Below, piece after piece: positions 8,230 through 17,625 of a stretch of DNA of 64,000 nt. Both the position numbers and the translations under genes were made by a program. Location of the stretch: NCBI GenBank assembly GCA_937975915.1, contig CALJTY010000042.1, forward strand, positions 62,001-126,000. The letters are read 5' to 3'. Below the pieces are notes generated by a model. That model was not told where the DNA came from and searched no databases. It saw only the letters and a program-made list of their open reading frames with translations. The stretch comes from an uncultured Acidimicrobiaceae bacterium. GTDB lineage: Bacteria; Actinomycetota; Acidimicrobiia; Acidimicrobiales; RAAP-2. The stretch's first letter is position 1. Each line of letters begins with the position of its first letter.

Positions 8230-9630
8230 ATGTCAATTGACAATCTGGATTTCAGCCGTTACCAGTTGGGCTGGTCTGACGAGCACCTAGCCGTCTTTAA
8301 GCCAAAGAAGGGCATCAACGAGGCAATCGTCCGTGAGATGTCAGCAATGAAGAATGAAGAGCAGTGGATGCTCGACTTTCGTCTCAACGCCCTAAAGAAC
8401 TTCGAACGTAAGCCCATGCTTCCTTGGTTCGCGACTCGCATGCCCGACCTCGACTTCAACGACATTTACTACTACATCAAGCCAACTGAGAATCAGGTTG
8501 ACCGATGGGAAGATCTTCCAGACGCAATTAAGAACACCTACGAAAAGCTCGGAATTCCTGAAGCTGAGCGTAAGTACTTAGCTGGAGTTACAGCACAGTA
8601 CGAATCAGAAGTTGTGTTTCACCGTAACCGCGAAGACCTAGAGCAACTCGGTGTCTTGTTTTGCGACATGGACACTGCTGTTCGTGAGTACCCAGAGCTT
8701 GTTCGCAAATACTTCGGAAAAGTAATTCCACCAAACGACAATAAGTTTGCAGCACTGAACTCAGCTGTATGGTCCGGTGGGTCATTCATTTACGTTCCAC
8801 CAGGCGTCAAGGTTGACCAACCACTTCAGGCATACTTCCGCATCAACACCGAAAACATGGGCCAGTTTGAGCGCACGCTCATCATCGCTGATGAAGGATC
8901 ACAGGTTCACTACGTAGAAGGTTGCTCAGCGCCGGTCTACTCAACTGACTCGTTGCACTCAGCAGTTGTTGAGCTCGTGGCACTGCCTGGATCACGTATC
9001 ACGTACACCACCATCCAGAACTGGTCTAACAACGTGTACAACTTGGTCACTAAGCGTGCTCGCGCAGAAGCTGAAGCACACGTTGAGTGGATTGACGGAA
9101 ACATTGGTTCACGCCTCACCATGAAGTACCCAGCTGTTTACTTGATGGGACCAAAGGCATCGGGTGAAGTTCTTTCTGTTGCGTACGCTGGCCCCGGCCA
9201 AGTGCAAGACGCTGGAGCAAAAATGGTTCACTGTGCACCTGAAACAACATCAACAATTGTTTCTAAGTCAATTTCAAAAGACGGTGGACTCACTTCTTAC
9301 CGTGGACTTGTGAAAGTTGAAGAAGGTGCAACTGGAGCGAAAGCTTTCGTGCGTTGTGACGCTCTAATTCTTGACGAACTGTCAATTTCTGAAACAAAGC
9401 CGTACATGGAAGTAGGCGAGCAAGACGCATCTATTGGTCACGAAGCCACAGTTTCCAAGATCGGTGATGACCAGTTGTTCTACCTAATGAGCCGTGGACT
9501 CACCGAGGCCCAGGCCATGGGAATGATCGTGAACGGCTTTATTGAGCCAGTTACGCGAACTCTTCCAATGGAATACGCCGTTGAGTGGTCGCGACTAATT
9601 GAACTTCAAATGGAAGGTTCAATCGGTTAA
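8230..9630 (+). CDS. sufB: Fe-S cluster assembly scaffold SufB
   Basis: A 466-residue SufB protein, the scaffold subunit of the SufBCD complex that builds iron-sulfur clusters in the cytoplasm. The N-terminal helices, [12 protein letters not shown], the beta-helix core containing [21 protein letters not shown] and [10 protein letters not shown], and the C-terminal [22 protein letters not shown] are all characteristic. AAGGAG precedes ATG 8230 at normal spacing. Unusually, the partner genes sufD and sufC do not follow directly: about 4.3 kb of unrelated genes intervene. The 43-base divergent region before it (8187-8229) must hold promoters for both sufB and the oligopeptidase. Confidence 0.96.
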   Translation: MSIDNLDFSRYQLGWSDEHLAVFKPKKGINEAIVREMSAMKNEEQWMLDFRLNALKNFERKPMLPWFATRMPDLDFNDIYYYIKPTENQVDRWEDLPDAIKNTYEKLGIPEAERKYLAGVTAQYESEVVFHRNREDLEQLGVLFCDMDTAVREYPELVRKYFGKVIPPNDNKFAALNSAVWSGGSFIYVPPGVKVDQPLQAYFRINTENMGQFERTLIIADEGSQVHYVEGCSAPVYSTDSLHSAVVELVALPGSRITYTTIQNWSNNVYNLVTKRARAEAEAHVEWIDGNIGSRLTMKYPAVYLMGPKASGEVLSVAYAGPGQVQDAGAKMVHCAPETTSTIVSKSISKDGGLTSYRGLVKVEEGATGAKAFVRCDALILDELSISETKPYMEVGEQDASIGHEATVSKIGDDQLFYLMSRGLTEAQAMGMIVNGFIEPVTRTLPMEYAVEWSRLIELQMEGSIG

Positions 9631-9655
9631 CGATTGAATAAGTAATGTGTCCTAG

Positions 9656-11125
9656 ATGGACACAGCTAGTTCAAAACACGTAGATGTCGTAGTAGTCGGC
9701 GCCGGGCTTTCGGGCATTGGCGCTGCATGTCACTTAATGATGCAGTCTCCATCGAGAACGTTCGCCATTCTTGAATCACGTAGCGTCAGCGGCGGAACGT
9801 GGGACCTCTTTCGTTACCCTGCTGTTCGCAGTGACTCTGACATGTACACGCTCGGATATTCCTTTGCCCCTTGGCGTGAAAAGAAATCCATTGCTGATGG
9901 TCCGCTGATTCTTAACTACATCCGAGAAACTGCTGAAAAGTTTGGTGTCGAAGAGAGAATTCAGTACAACCGACGTGTGGTGGATGCCAAGTGGTCAAGT
10001 GAAACCGCACTTTGGACTCTCACCATTAAGCACTCTGACAGCGACGTCTCGGAAACGATGACGTGCAACTTTCTCTGGGGCAACACTGGGTACTACACCT
10101 ACGACAAGGGTTACCGTCCTGATTTTCCAGGTGAAGAAAAGTTCCAAGGAACGCTTATTCACCCTCAACTTTGGCCCGAGAATCTTGACTACAAGGACAA
10201 AACAGTTGTGGTCATTGGTAGTGGCGCCACCGCAATGACCATCGTGCCAGCAATGGCAAAGGAAGCCGCCAAGGTTGTCTTGCTGCAACGTTCACCGACC
10301 TATGTTGTGGCCCGTCCAGATGTTGATGAGTTTGCCGACAAGATTCGTGCCAAGTTCTCACCAAAATTGGCTCACAAGTTAATTCGATTTAAGACCATCA
10401 CCCTTGGGATGCTCATGTACCAGTTGAGCCAGAAGAAGCCGGACCTTATTAAGCGCAGGCTCCGCGAAGGCGCAGCTGCTCTGCTTCCTGAGGGCTACGA
10501 CGTTGACACTCACTTCAACCCTTCGTACAACCCATGGGACCAAAGACTGTGTCTCGTTCCAAATGGCGATCTCTTCACTGCAATTTCTTCGGGTAAGGCA
10601 GAAATTGTTACTGACACAATTCAGTCCTTTACCAGTGACGGGATTCTTCTCACATCTGGAAAAGAACTGAAGGCTGACATCATTGTCACCGCTACTGGAC
10701 TCGTGATGCAGTTGCTTGGTGGGATGAGTATCAGCGTTGACGGCGTCCCAGTTGATATTGGAAAGACAGTTTCTTATAAGGGCATCATGCTTTCAGGGGT
10801 GCCAAACCTTGGAACAACGTTTGGCTACACGAATGCTTCATGGACACTCAAAGCAGATCTCACTGCTGACTACATTTGTCGTCTTCTCAACAAAATGGAA
10901 AAACTTGGTGTTCGCCAGGCAACACCAAAAGTCCCGGCTGATCAAAATCTGGAACCAACAATGGGTCTTACTTCTGGCTACGTGATGCGCGCACAAGGCA
11001 ACTTGCCATTGCAAGCAATGAAGAAACCATGGAAGCTGTATCAAAACTTTGCGTTGGACACCATGTTGTTAAAGCACGGCAAAATCGATAACGAAATGGA
11101 ATTCAGTAACGCTGGCAAACGCTAG
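9656..11125 (+). CDS. Flavin-containing Baeyer-Villiger-type monooxygenase, EthA-like
   Basis: A 489-residue FAD/NADPH enzyme. An N-terminal GAGLSGIGAA dinucleotide fold (about residues 15-24), the Baeyer-Villiger fingerprint FxGxxxHxxxWP seen as FQGTLIHPQLWP (about 162-173), and a second nucleotide fold VVVIGSGATA (about 184-193) are present in the right order. The size and sequence flavour resemble EthA of mycobacteria, which oxidises ketones and thiocarbonyls. The natural substrate is unknown. It sits between sufB and sufD with no obvious functional tie. The TAG stop overlaps the opposite-strand GNAT stop in a palindromic CTAG. Confidence 0.88.
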   Translation: MDTASSKHVDVVVVGAGLSGIGAACHLMMQSPSRTFAILESRSVSGGTWDLFRYPAVRSDSDMYTLGYSFAPWREKKSIADGPLILNYIRETAEKFGVEERIQYNRRVVDAKWSSETALWTLTIKHSDSDVSETMTCNFLWGNTGYYTYDKGYRPDFPGEEKFQGTLIHPQLWPENLDYKDKTVVVIGSGATAMTIVPAMAKEAAKVVLLQRSPTYVVARPDVDEFADKIRAKFSPKLAHKLIRFKTITLGMLMYQLSQKKPDLIKRRLREGAAALLPEGYDVDTHFNPSYNPWDQRLCLVPNGDLFTAISSGKAEIVTDTIQSFTSDGILLTSGKELKADIIVTATGLVMQLLGGMSISVDGVPVDIGKTVSYKGIMLSGVPNLGTTFGYTNASWTLKADLTADYICRLLNKMEKLGVRQATPKVPADQNLEPTMGLTSGYVMRAQGNLPLQAMKKPWKLYQNFALDTMLLKHGKIDNEMEFSNAGKR

Positions 11126-11745
11126 CGAGCGTTTCGCCACATACGAAGTAGTGGTGGCCCATCTTTCACTGGAGTGAGCGGCTCACGCGGCTCGAAACCA
11201 AATCGCTGGTAGTAAGCAATGTTGTCTTCATTCTGAGTTTCGAGGTACACAGGTAGCCCTTGTGGATCGATTTCATTGAAGGCGTGCTGCATGAGCATTG
11301 TGCCAATGCCGCTTCGTTGAATTTCTGGCTCAGCCACTAACAAGAACAAGTACCAGTGTGGATCTTTCGGGTGCTTCTTGGCCATTTCATTCAAGTACTT
11401 TGTTCCATCAACCAGAGCTAATGGTCTTCTGTACATTGAGCGAAGGACTCCAGGGATCTGGGCGATTTGAGTCATGGCTGATTGGGGGTAGGAACCATTT
11501 GGCAGCCATGCAGAAACGCCAACGATTACGTCTGATTCATTGCGCACCGTAATGATCCGCCCGCCCTTGCCGAAGTGCAACAACTGGTTCAAGAAGAACA
11601 GATACAAGCCGCGTTTACGTAGTTTCGGACCAGGAGAGAGGTGGCAGAAGAAAGGATCATCCATGAATGCGCGCTGAGCGACCCAGCATGCATCTTTTAT
11701 TTCTTTTCTGGATAATGCCCGCTCATCAACGCGAAGGCCTGTCAT
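11122..11745 (-). CDS. GNAT-family N-acetyltransferase
   Basis: A 207-residue acetyltransferase. The acetyl-CoA pyrophosphate loop is visible as QRSGIGTMLMQHA (about residues 139-151), preceded by strand WYLFLLVAEPE and followed by the C-terminal strand pattern VYLETQNEDNIAYYQRFGF, which is standard for the family. It would transfer an acetyl group to an unidentified amine. The gene is 4 bases from the end of the MBL hydrolase gene upstream on the same strand, so the two may be cotranscribed. Substrate not predictable. Confidence 0.85.
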   Translation of the reverse strand: MTGLRVDERALSRKEIKDACWVAQRAFMDDPFFCHLSPGPKLRKRGLYLFFLNQLLHFGKGGRIITVRNESDVIVGVSAWLPNGSYPQSAMTQIAQIPGVLRSMYRRPLALVDGTKYLNEMAKKHPKDPHWYLFLLVAEPEIQRSGIGTMLMQHAFNEIDPQGLPVYLETQNEDNIAYYQRFGFEPREPLTPVKDGPPLLRMWRNAR

Positions 11746-11749
11746 TTAC

Positions 11750-12586
11750 TTATGAGATAGCCATGGTGGTGACATCCAGCGTTGTTAAGTCTGGTCCCAT
11801 CACCAATAGTCCGCTAAATCCTGAAGCAAGCTCTCGCCACTCGTGCTCTGTTTCCTTTGAAAGCGGTGGAACAAAGTGCGTTAGAACAAGGGCCTTCACG
11901 CCACCGCGCTGAGCAGTGTCCGCGGCCTGTGCAACGCTCGAGTGATAGTCAAGAATGTCTTGTAGTCGCGGATTAGGAATTGACTTAACCCAGTCATCAC
12001 GAATAACTGTTTGTACGTATGCACTGGCACCCTTAACGAGTTCATCCAGAGTTGCACATGGCACTCCGTCGCCACCAATGACAACGCTCTCTCCATCTTT
12101 TTCAATGCGGTAACCGATTGATGGCTCTACTGGGCGGTGGTCCGTAGCACCGGCGATGATTTCTTGGTCACCAATTGTGAACGTGTCGCCTGGGCGCACT
12201 TCTACAACTTCGAGCTTTGGAGGTTCATTCAGGTCAGCGTGGTGTCCAATGCGGTAGCCCACGTCAGCCTGCAACATCTCACGCATGCCGTCAATGAAAG
12301 CTTTTGTTCCAACTGGTCCAACAATCTTGAAGTTTGTTCCAGATGGTGCCATTACCCACTGGGTTGTAATGACATCGTTGAGATCACAGACGTGGTCGCT
12401 GTGCAGGTGGGTAAGGACAACTCCGTGCAGCATCGCTGGAACTAGTTGTGCTTTGGCGAGGCGCATTACAACGCCTCTGCCTGCGTCAAAAAGAATGTTG
12501 GCAGTGCCGGTTTGAACCAAAGTAGAAGGACCTGCATTGTCAGGGTTTGGAATTGGTGAACCAGTGCCTAATAGAACGATTTTCAT
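11750..12586 (-). CDS. MBL-fold metallo-hydrolase, ribonuclease Z/arylsulfatase-like
   Basis: A 278-residue metallo-beta-lactamase-fold protein. Zinc-binding HLHSDH lies around residues 60-65, with MKIVLLGTGSPIPNP at the N-terminus, a pattern shared by tRNase Z and related arylsulfatase-like hydrolases, and a late His in LVLTHFVPP. The start is set at 12586 because AGGAG sits seven bases upstream on this strand; a longer upstream reading adds 22 unlikely residues. No tRNase Z exosite arm is obvious, so a general hydrolase is safer than a tRNA-processing call. Confidence 0.82.
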   Translation of the reverse strand: MKIVLLGTGSPIPNPDNAGPSTLVQTGTANILFDAGRGVVMRLAKAQLVPAMLHGVVLTHLHSDHVCDLNDVITTQWVMAPSGTNFKIVGPVGTKAFIDGMREMLQADVGYRIGHHADLNEPPKLEVVEVRPGDTFTIGDQEIIAGATDHRPVEPSIGYRIEKDGESVVIGGDGVPCATLDELVKGASAYVQTVIRDDWVKSIPNPRLQDILDYHSSVAQAADTAQRGGVKALVLTHFVPPLSKETEHEWRELASGFSGLLVMGPDLTTLDVTTMAIS

Positions 12587-12644
12587 GTGACTCCTAAGGT
12601 TTAGTCGACAGTATTCCACAGAAAAACTGTGCGATGATTTATGT

Positions 12645-12998
12645 ATGGGCATGCGCGAAGAATGTAAACACTTCCAGAGCCGAACCTATAAGTCAGGCGA
12701 AGTTGCGAGGTTCTGCGTCCTTGGCAATGCACCCGATCAGCCGTGGTCTTGTCCCGAGAACTGTCTCACCTATGAGCGACGTCTAGTTGATGTTGGATGG
12801 TCGCACGGCACACTCGTTGATAAGCCAGTGGCGAAGCTCCCAGAAAACGACATCCCCATTGAAGACCGACGAGAAATTCTCGACATGGCGAGTGAAATTG
12901 TTAATGCAATCGCACCGGAACTTATCGAAGAGCGTCGTCGTGAATTGGACGAGCGGGAAAAGAAAGATCGACGCGGCTGGAAGTTCTGGCGGCGTTAG
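12645..12998 (+). CDS. Conserved hypothetical protein with N-terminal cysteines
   Basis: A 117-residue protein I cannot name. Cys-containing segments in the first 45 residues (EECKHF, ARFCVLG, WSCPENCLTYERR) suggest a small metal- or disulfide-linked domain. The C-terminal third is highly charged and ends in RRGWKFWRR, a basic tail that could contact membrane lipid or nucleic acid. ATG codons at 12645 and 12651 are both possible; neither has a good ribosome binding site, so a leaderless transcript is plausible. It diverges from the MBL hydrolase gene and shares a TTAG stop overlap with the crotonase gene. Confidence 0.65.
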   Translation: MGMREECKHFQSRTYKSGEVARFCVLGNAPDQPWSCPENCLTYERRLVDVGWSHGTLVDKPVAKLPENDIPIEDRREILDMASEIVNAIAPELIEERRRELDEREKKDRRGWKFWRR

Positions 12999-13822
12999 TC
13001 GCCGTTAAAGACCGCGGGACGACGCTCGATGAAAGCGGTGAAGGCTTCCTTCAGGTCGTTGCTATTGATGTAGAGAGCATTCCAGTTCGCAACAAACTTG
13101 AGGCCTTCATCAATTGTTCTTCCATCGTTAGCGTTCAGTACTGCCTTTGTTCCTTGAACGGCAAGTGGAGAGTTCGCGGCGATTTCATTTGCGAGCTCGT
13201 ACGCAGCAGCAAGTACCGACTCGGCATTAGCTCCAGCAACTCGGTTAACAAGTCCAATACGCTCCGCGTGTGCAGCATCAAAGTCTTTTGCGCTGTAGGC
13301 AAGTTCTGCAACGTGACCGGCACTCACAATTTTTGGCAGACGCTGAAGGGTTCCAAGGTCAGCAACAATTGCAATCTTCGCTTCACGAACTGAGAAAACT
13401 GTGTCACTTGAGCAGAGTCGAATGTCGCACGCAGTAATAAGGTCAATACCGCCACCGAGGCAGTAGCCGTGCACTGCTGCAATGACCGGGATTTTTAGTT
13501 CTGCGAAGCAAGTATTTGCGTCTTGCATGCGAAGAATTGAGTCATAAAAGTTTGAGTTAGCAACAGCTGACGATTTTGCGTTCGAGGAAGCCCCAAGGTT
13601 TCCACCCATTGTCTTCAGGTCTAGGCCAACAGTGAACGCTGGCCCCTTGGCGGCGATGACAAGAACACGAATGTCAGAATTAGCGGCGACTTCTTTTGCT
13701 GCGAGTGGTAGATCGGTGAACAGAGCCCTACCCATTGCATTGCGTGCATCTGGGCGGTCTAGCCACAATGTGGCGACGTGTCCGTCAACTTCGAGTGTCA
13801 AAACTTCTGATGAAAATGCCAT
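12995..13822 (-). CDS. Crotonase-family protein, probably delta(3,5)-delta(2,4)-dienoyl-CoA isomerase
   Basis: A 275-residue enoyl-CoA hydratase/isomerase superfamily enzyme. The oxyanion segment HGYCLGGGIDLITACDIRLCSSD is present, followed by SVREAKIAIVADLGTLQRLPK. The three acidic residues known from mammalian dienoyl-CoA isomerase ECH1 (Asp in ACDIR, Glu in VREA, Asp in ADLGTLQR) are all conserved here, whereas a plain enoyl-CoA hydratase would carry two catalytic glutamates. It would shift double bonds during beta-oxidation of unsaturated acyl chains. Assignment rests on these residues. Confidence 0.78.
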   Translation of the reverse strand: MAFSSEVLTLEVDGHVATLWLDRPDARNAMGRALFTDLPLAAKEVAANSDIRVLVIAAKGPAFTVGLDLKTMGGNLGASSNAKSSAVANSNFYDSILRMQDANTCFAELKIPVIAAVHGYCLGGGIDLITACDIRLCSSDTVFSVREAKIAIVADLGTLQRLPKIVSAGHVAELAYSAKDFDAAHAERIGLVNRVAGANAESVLAAAYELANEIAANSPLAVQGTKAVLNANDGRTIDEGLKFVANWNALYINSNDLKEAFTAFIERRPAVFNGD

Positions 13823-13867
13823 GATTTCCCCCTATGAGTCTTTCCTCAGCCTAGGGGAGCGACCGCT

Positions 13868-13884
13868 GGGTATTTTCTATACCC
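13868..13884. promoter_or_regulatory. Inverted repeat between crotonase and sufD genes, candidate operator
   Basis: GGGTAT (13868-13873) and ATACCC (13879-13884) form perfect six-base arms separated by five bases, 28 bases upstream of the sufD ATG in an 89-base divergent region. Position and symmetry suit a dimeric regulator. An Rrf2-family regulator is encoded at 23380-23838, but a link is speculation. Confidence 0.35.
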
Positions 13885-13911
13885 GATTACACTTAACTAG
13901 TCCTTAAAACT

Positions 13912-15153
13912 ATGAAAACTTTCGCTGAATCAGCCACTTCCTTTATTGCCAGTCAGAACGATGCTGCTTCACGCCAGGGTGCCTTTAGTGCATTCGAGGC
14001 GACTGGACTGCCATCGACGACGGACGAAGTTTGGCGCTACGCACCACTGAAAGAACTAAGTCTCGACAAGTTCAGTATCACCACAAGTCCGAGCAAGCAC
14101 ACGGATTCTGCGTTTGCGACTGACTTAACAAAGAGTGCCGGACTTGTAATTCGAGTTGTTGACGGTTTCTGCGTCAACATTGGAGACTTGCCCGACGGAG
14201 TTCACGCCGAGTCAGTTGAATCTTCTACGTCTTTAAGTGGACAGTCGCTCGTCAATAGATATGAAAGCGACACATTCGCGCAACTAAACGCAGCACTGGC
14301 ACCTTCAACAACAGTGATTCGAGTTGACGCTGGCATTCATGTTGAAAAGCCAATCATTGTTCTCAATTCAACGAATGCTCAGTCTTCGTTCTCTCGCACA
14401 CAGATTGAACTCGCTAAAGGATCTAGTGCCACCATTGTTGAGTACTTCGAAGGTGGAGAAAATGCACTGGTCGTTCCACTAAGTGAATACGCCATTGGTG
14501 AGAATGCTTCGCTACAGCTAATTACGTATCAGCGACTGAACGCCTCTGCTTGGCACGTTGCTAGAACCACTGGTCTAATTCAGCGCGATGGTCGACTTCG
14601 CCAAGCGGTAATTGGCATTGGTGGCTACTACAACCGCTCACGCAACGATGCAGAATTTCTCGGCACCGGTGCTGAGAACGAACTGCGAACAACATTCCTC
14701 GGATCTGCAAAGCAAGTGCACGACTTTCGTACTCGCCAGTTCCACAAAGTCGGACGCAGTCGCTCAACGCTCCTCTCAAAGGGAGCAGTTGCTGATGAGT
14801 CTCGCTCAATCTACACCGGTGTAATTGAAATTGAAAAGGGTGCGAAGCGAACTGACGCCCGTCAAACGAACCACAATCTTCTTCTTTCACCACACGCTCA
14901 CGCGGACAGTGTCCCAAACCTCGACATTCGAGAAAATGACGTTATGTGCGCCCACGCTTCGAGTGTTGGTCCGCTTGACGAATTACAGCGTTGGTACCTC
15001 GAATCACGCGGTGTAAGTCGTCCTGATGCAGAGCGACTCATGATTCAAGGGTTCTTTAACGAGATGCTGACCACTCTTCCAAAGGAGCTTGCGCAACTTG
15101 TTGAGCAAGACGTTACGTCAGTGCTTTCTCAAGTGAATGTGGTGACGCCATGA
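13912..15153 (+). CDS. sufD: Fe-S cluster assembly protein SufD
   Basis: A 413-residue SufD subunit that pairs with SufB in the SufBCD scaffold. The N-terminus contains TTDEVWRYAPLKEL, and the beta-helix ends in RTDARQTNHNLLLSPHAHADSVPNLDIRENDVMCAHASSVG, where the conserved His and Cys near the SufB interface lie, followed by the closing GFFNEMLTTLP. It is the first gene of a tight sufD-Rieske-sufC operon with four-base start/stop overlaps (15150-15153 and 15461-15464). Confidence 0.95.
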   Translation: MKTFAESATSFIASQNDAASRQGAFSAFEATGLPSTTDEVWRYAPLKELSLDKFSITTSPSKHTDSAFATDLTKSAGLVIRVVDGFCVNIGDLPDGVHAESVESSTSLSGQSLVNRYESDTFAQLNAALAPSTTVIRVDAGIHVEKPIIVLNSTNAQSSFSRTQIELAKGSSATIVEYFEGGENALVVPLSEYAIGENASLQLITYQRLNASAWHVARTTGLIQRDGRLRQAVIGIGGYYNRSRNDAEFLGTGAENELRTTFLGSAKQVHDFRTRQFHKVGRSRSTLLSKGAVADESRSIYTGVIEIEKGAKRTDARQTNHNLLLSPHAHADSVPNLDIRENDVMCAHASSVGPLDELQRWYLESRGVSRPDAERLMIQGFFNEMLTTLPKELAQLVEQDVTSVLSQVNVVTP

Positions 15154-15464
15154 CCACTACCGACATTGGAGCACTCAGCGATTTCGTAAATGGTGGAGCA
15201 AAGCAAGTAAAGCTTGGCGAACGTACTCTGGTCGTTGTTCGAATCGAAGAAGATGTTTATGTACTTGACGATCGCTGCAGTCATGAAGACTTCAGCCTCG
15301 CCGAAGGCATTGTCGATGTTGCTAACTGTGAGATTGAGTGTGCACGCCATGGTGCAATGTTCAGCTTGAAGGATGGTGGCGCAATGTCATTTCCTGCAAC
15401 CAAGCCGGTAGCTCACTATGACGTTGCAATTACTAATGGACGAGTAGAACTGGTTCTCTCATGA
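15150..15464 (+). CDS. Rieske [2Fe-2S] ferredoxin of the suf operon
   Basis: A 104-residue Rieske-type ferredoxin. The cluster ligands appear as C-S-H in DRCSHEDFSL and C-A-R-H in IECARHGAMFSL. Such a dioxygenase-ferredoxin-like protein commonly sits between sufD and sufC in actinobacterial suf operons; its role in cluster assembly is unproven, with electron supply a reasonable guess. Four-base overlaps with both neighbours imply translational coupling. Confidence 0.93.
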   Translation: MTTTDIGALSDFVNGGAKQVKLGERTLVVVRIEEDVYVLDDRCSHEDFSLAEGIVDVANCEIECARHGAMFSLKDGGAMSFPATKPVAHYDVAITNGRVELVLS

Positions 15465-16189
15465 GCTCAACACTAAAGATTGAAGGCCTCCGCGCCGAAG
15501 TTGCCGGAAAAGAAGTACTTCGTGGATTTGACCTCGAGATGTCGTCTGGTGAAGTGCACGTCATCATGGGACCAAACGGTTCAGGTAAGTCAACCCTCGC
15601 GCACGTTCTAACTGGACACCCTGGCTACAAAGTTCTCGCTGGTTCAGTGAAACTTGATGGGGTAGAACTCCTTGAGCTCTCTCCAACCGAGCGAGCTCGT
15701 CACGGCCTCTTACTGGCCTTGCAGCAACCTATGGAAGTACCTGGCGTTCGCCCCTACGACCTCTTGCACGCTGCAGGGGCAAGTGAAGTGAATCTGCACG
15801 AAAGAATGATTGAAGAAGCAAACAAAGTTGAGCTTCGCCCCGATGTGCTTGAGCGCTTTGTGAACGTTGACCTTTCTGGTGGAGAGCGCAAGCGAGCAGA
15901 AATGGTGCAGCTTGGAATCCTTCAACCGAAGTTTGCAGTTCTTGATGAAATCGACTCAGGACTTGACGTAGACGCACTTGGTGCAGTTGCGCGTCGACTC
16001 CAGTTAGCAACTAAAGAGTGGAACTGCGGAGTGCTCGCGATTACACACTTTCGCCGTTTACTCCAAGAACTCACACCGACGAAGATTCACGTTGTCAGTG
16101 AGGGACGTGTTGTCGCAACCGGTGGTCCTGAGCTTTCTGAAGTACTCGAACGTGATGGCTATGAGCCGTTTCGCGCACAGAGTGCTTGA
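15461..16189 (+). CDS. sufC: SufC-like ATPase, first copy
   Basis: A 242-residue ABC ATPase. Walker A is GPNGSGKST, the signature is LSGGERKRAE, Walker B ends VLDEIDSGLD, and the switch His is in ITHFRRLL. It follows sufD and the Rieske gene and should power SufBD. Compared with the second SufC at 19322-20080 it is more divergent: the Q-loop reads ALQQPMEVPG instead of AFQYPEAISG, and ITHF replaces THY. The presence of two SufC genes within 4 kb is unusual; this one has the expected position after sufD. Confidence 0.93.
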   Translation: MSSTLKIEGLRAEVAGKEVLRGFDLEMSSGEVHVIMGPNGSGKSTLAHVLTGHPGYKVLAGSVKLDGVELLELSPTERARHGLLLALQQPMEVPGVRPYDLLHAAGASEVNLHERMIEEANKVELRPDVLERFVNVDLSGGERKRAEMVQLGILQPKFAVLDEIDSGLDVDALGAVARRLQLATKEWNCGVLAITHFRRLLQELTPTKIHVVSEGRVVATGGPELSEVLERDGYEPFRAQSA

Positions 16190-16224
16190 CCAAAATTTTT
16201 CATTTCTAAAGGTAAACTCCTTAA

Positions 16225-17625
16225 ATGGTTGACGGACGTCACAGTGGTTCAAATGGTTCTCGCCGACAAGAAATCGCCAAGCGCAAGCTCGCAAATGAAC
16301 AGCGACTCATAGCGCTCGGTGAGGCAGTCGACAGAAAAAATGGCATTGAACGTCGTCCAAAGCGCACCTCAACACGAACTTCTGGTGGTGGACCAAGAAT
16401 CACCAAACGTAGAGCAATTATGATTGCGATTATTGTCGCCGGTCTTATCCTCAGCCTCACGGGCGGAAGTTACATGTACGCTCAGCTGAAGTTTGGATCA
16501 ATTCAGAAAATCAATGTTGAAGGGGAGCTCCCAACAATTTCCGGTGAGCCTTTTAACATTCTCGAAATTGGTTCAGACTCGCGAGTTGGCATCACTGGAA
16601 AATTAGGTTCCCAGACCGGCGCAGCTCCAGGACAGACTCCTGGGCAGCGAAGTGACTCAGTAAAAATCATGCACGTTGATCCAGGCAAAGGAACAATAAG
16701 TGTTCTTTCAATTCCTCGCGACCTCATGGTGACGTTGATTCAGAATCAATCACTGTATGGAACGTACAACCGCATCAATGTCAACTTCAGTAGTGGCCCT
16801 TCGTTGCTTGCACAAACAATTACTGCAAACTTCGGGATTCCTATTAATTACACCGTCTCGGTCAGCTTCCAAGGACTCATTAACGCTGCGGACGCAATTG
16901 GCGGTGTCTATTTGAACTTCCCATATCCATCGGCGGATCCATACTCGGGACTTCGAATTCATCAAGCAGGTTGCCAGCTTGTTACTGGATTCCAAACACT
17001 CGCTGTGTCTAGAAGTCGACACTTCTATTACAACGTAAGGGGCATCTGGAACTGGCCAAGGCACGGGGCGTCAGATTCAACTTTGCGTTCGCTTGGTTGG
17101 TACTACGACGGCACAAGCGATTTCGGCCGCATTGACCGCCAGAATGCATTCATGGAGGCATTCATCATGCGTGCAAAGGGTCTGTATAACCCGCTCACAA
17201 TCAACAAGCTTCTTTCAAAGATTCCTGAAGGCATTCAGCTTGACTCAAAATTCTCGCTCAATGAACTAATTGGATTGGCAGTGAAGTTCCACCGATTCAA
17301 TGTTGCAAATCTGAACACGTACACAATGCCTAATTACTCTGCGATTATTCATCTTGGTGGAATTCCTCAAGACGTTCTAATTTTGAATGAACCATCAGCG
17401 CAGCAAATGCTCACGAAAATGTTCGGAAGTCAATTGCTTACTCCAACAAACCCACCGCCAAATGCAAAACTTCAGCCAATTGTGATTCCAACCGTTACGG
17501 TTCCGTCAAGTACTACGACGACTACGTCTGCCACCAAGACGAAAAAGCACAGTCCAACTACGACGACAACCAATCCAACTCAGGTTGTTCCTTCGTATGA
17601 CCCTAAGCCTTGCGTTCCTAAATAA
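16225..17625 (+). CDS. LytR-CpsA-Psr (LCP) family cell-wall glycopolymer transferase
   Basis: A 466-residue membrane-anchored enzyme that attaches undecaprenyl-linked glycopolymers to peptidoglycan. A basic cytoplasmic N-terminus of about 60 residues leads to one transmembrane helix (about 68-90), then the extracellular LCP domain. Pyrophosphate-binding arginines are seen in RSDSVKIMHV, IPRDLMV and DFGRIDRQNAF. The C-terminal 60 residues are low-complexity Thr/Ser/Pro with runs of five threonines. The TAA stop abuts the opposite-strand sufU stop. Located within the suf region without an evident functional link. Confidence 0.9.
   Translation: MVDGRHSGSNGSRRQEIAKRKLANEQRLIALGEAVDRKNGIERRPKRTSTRTSGGGPRITKRRAIMIAIIVAGLILSLTGGSYMYAQLKFGSIQKINVEGELPTISGEPFNILEIGSDSRVGITGKLGSQTGAAPGQTPGQRSDSVKIMHVDPGKGTISVLSIPRDLMVTLIQNQSLYGTYNRINVNFSSGPSLLAQTITANFGIPINYTVSVSFQGLINAADAIGGVYLNFPYPSADPYSGLRIHQAGCQLVTGFQTLAVSRSRHFYYNVRGIWNWPRHGASDSTLRSLGWYYDGTSDFGRIDRQNAFMEAFIMRAKGLYNPLTINKLLSKIPEGIQLDSKFSLNELIGLAVKFHRFNVANLNTYTMPNYSAIIHLGGIPQDVLILNEPSAQQMLTKMFGSQLLTPTNPPPNAKLQPIVIPTVTVPSSTTTTTSATKTKKHSPTTTTTNPTQVVPSYDPKPCVPK

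Noticed and set aside
9656..13822. Gene block between sufB and sufD as a mobile island
   Set aside because: No integrase, transposase, direct repeats or composition shift was seen; ordinary rearrangement explains it better.
16093..16115. TTGTCAGTG damage-promoter half-site in the first sufC
   Set aside because: It lies inside coding sequence and no TANNNT box follows at eight bases.
17510..17600. ACTACGACG repeats at the 3' end of the LCP gene
   Set aside because: These encode the Thr-rich extracellular tail and stay in frame; no independent repeat element.
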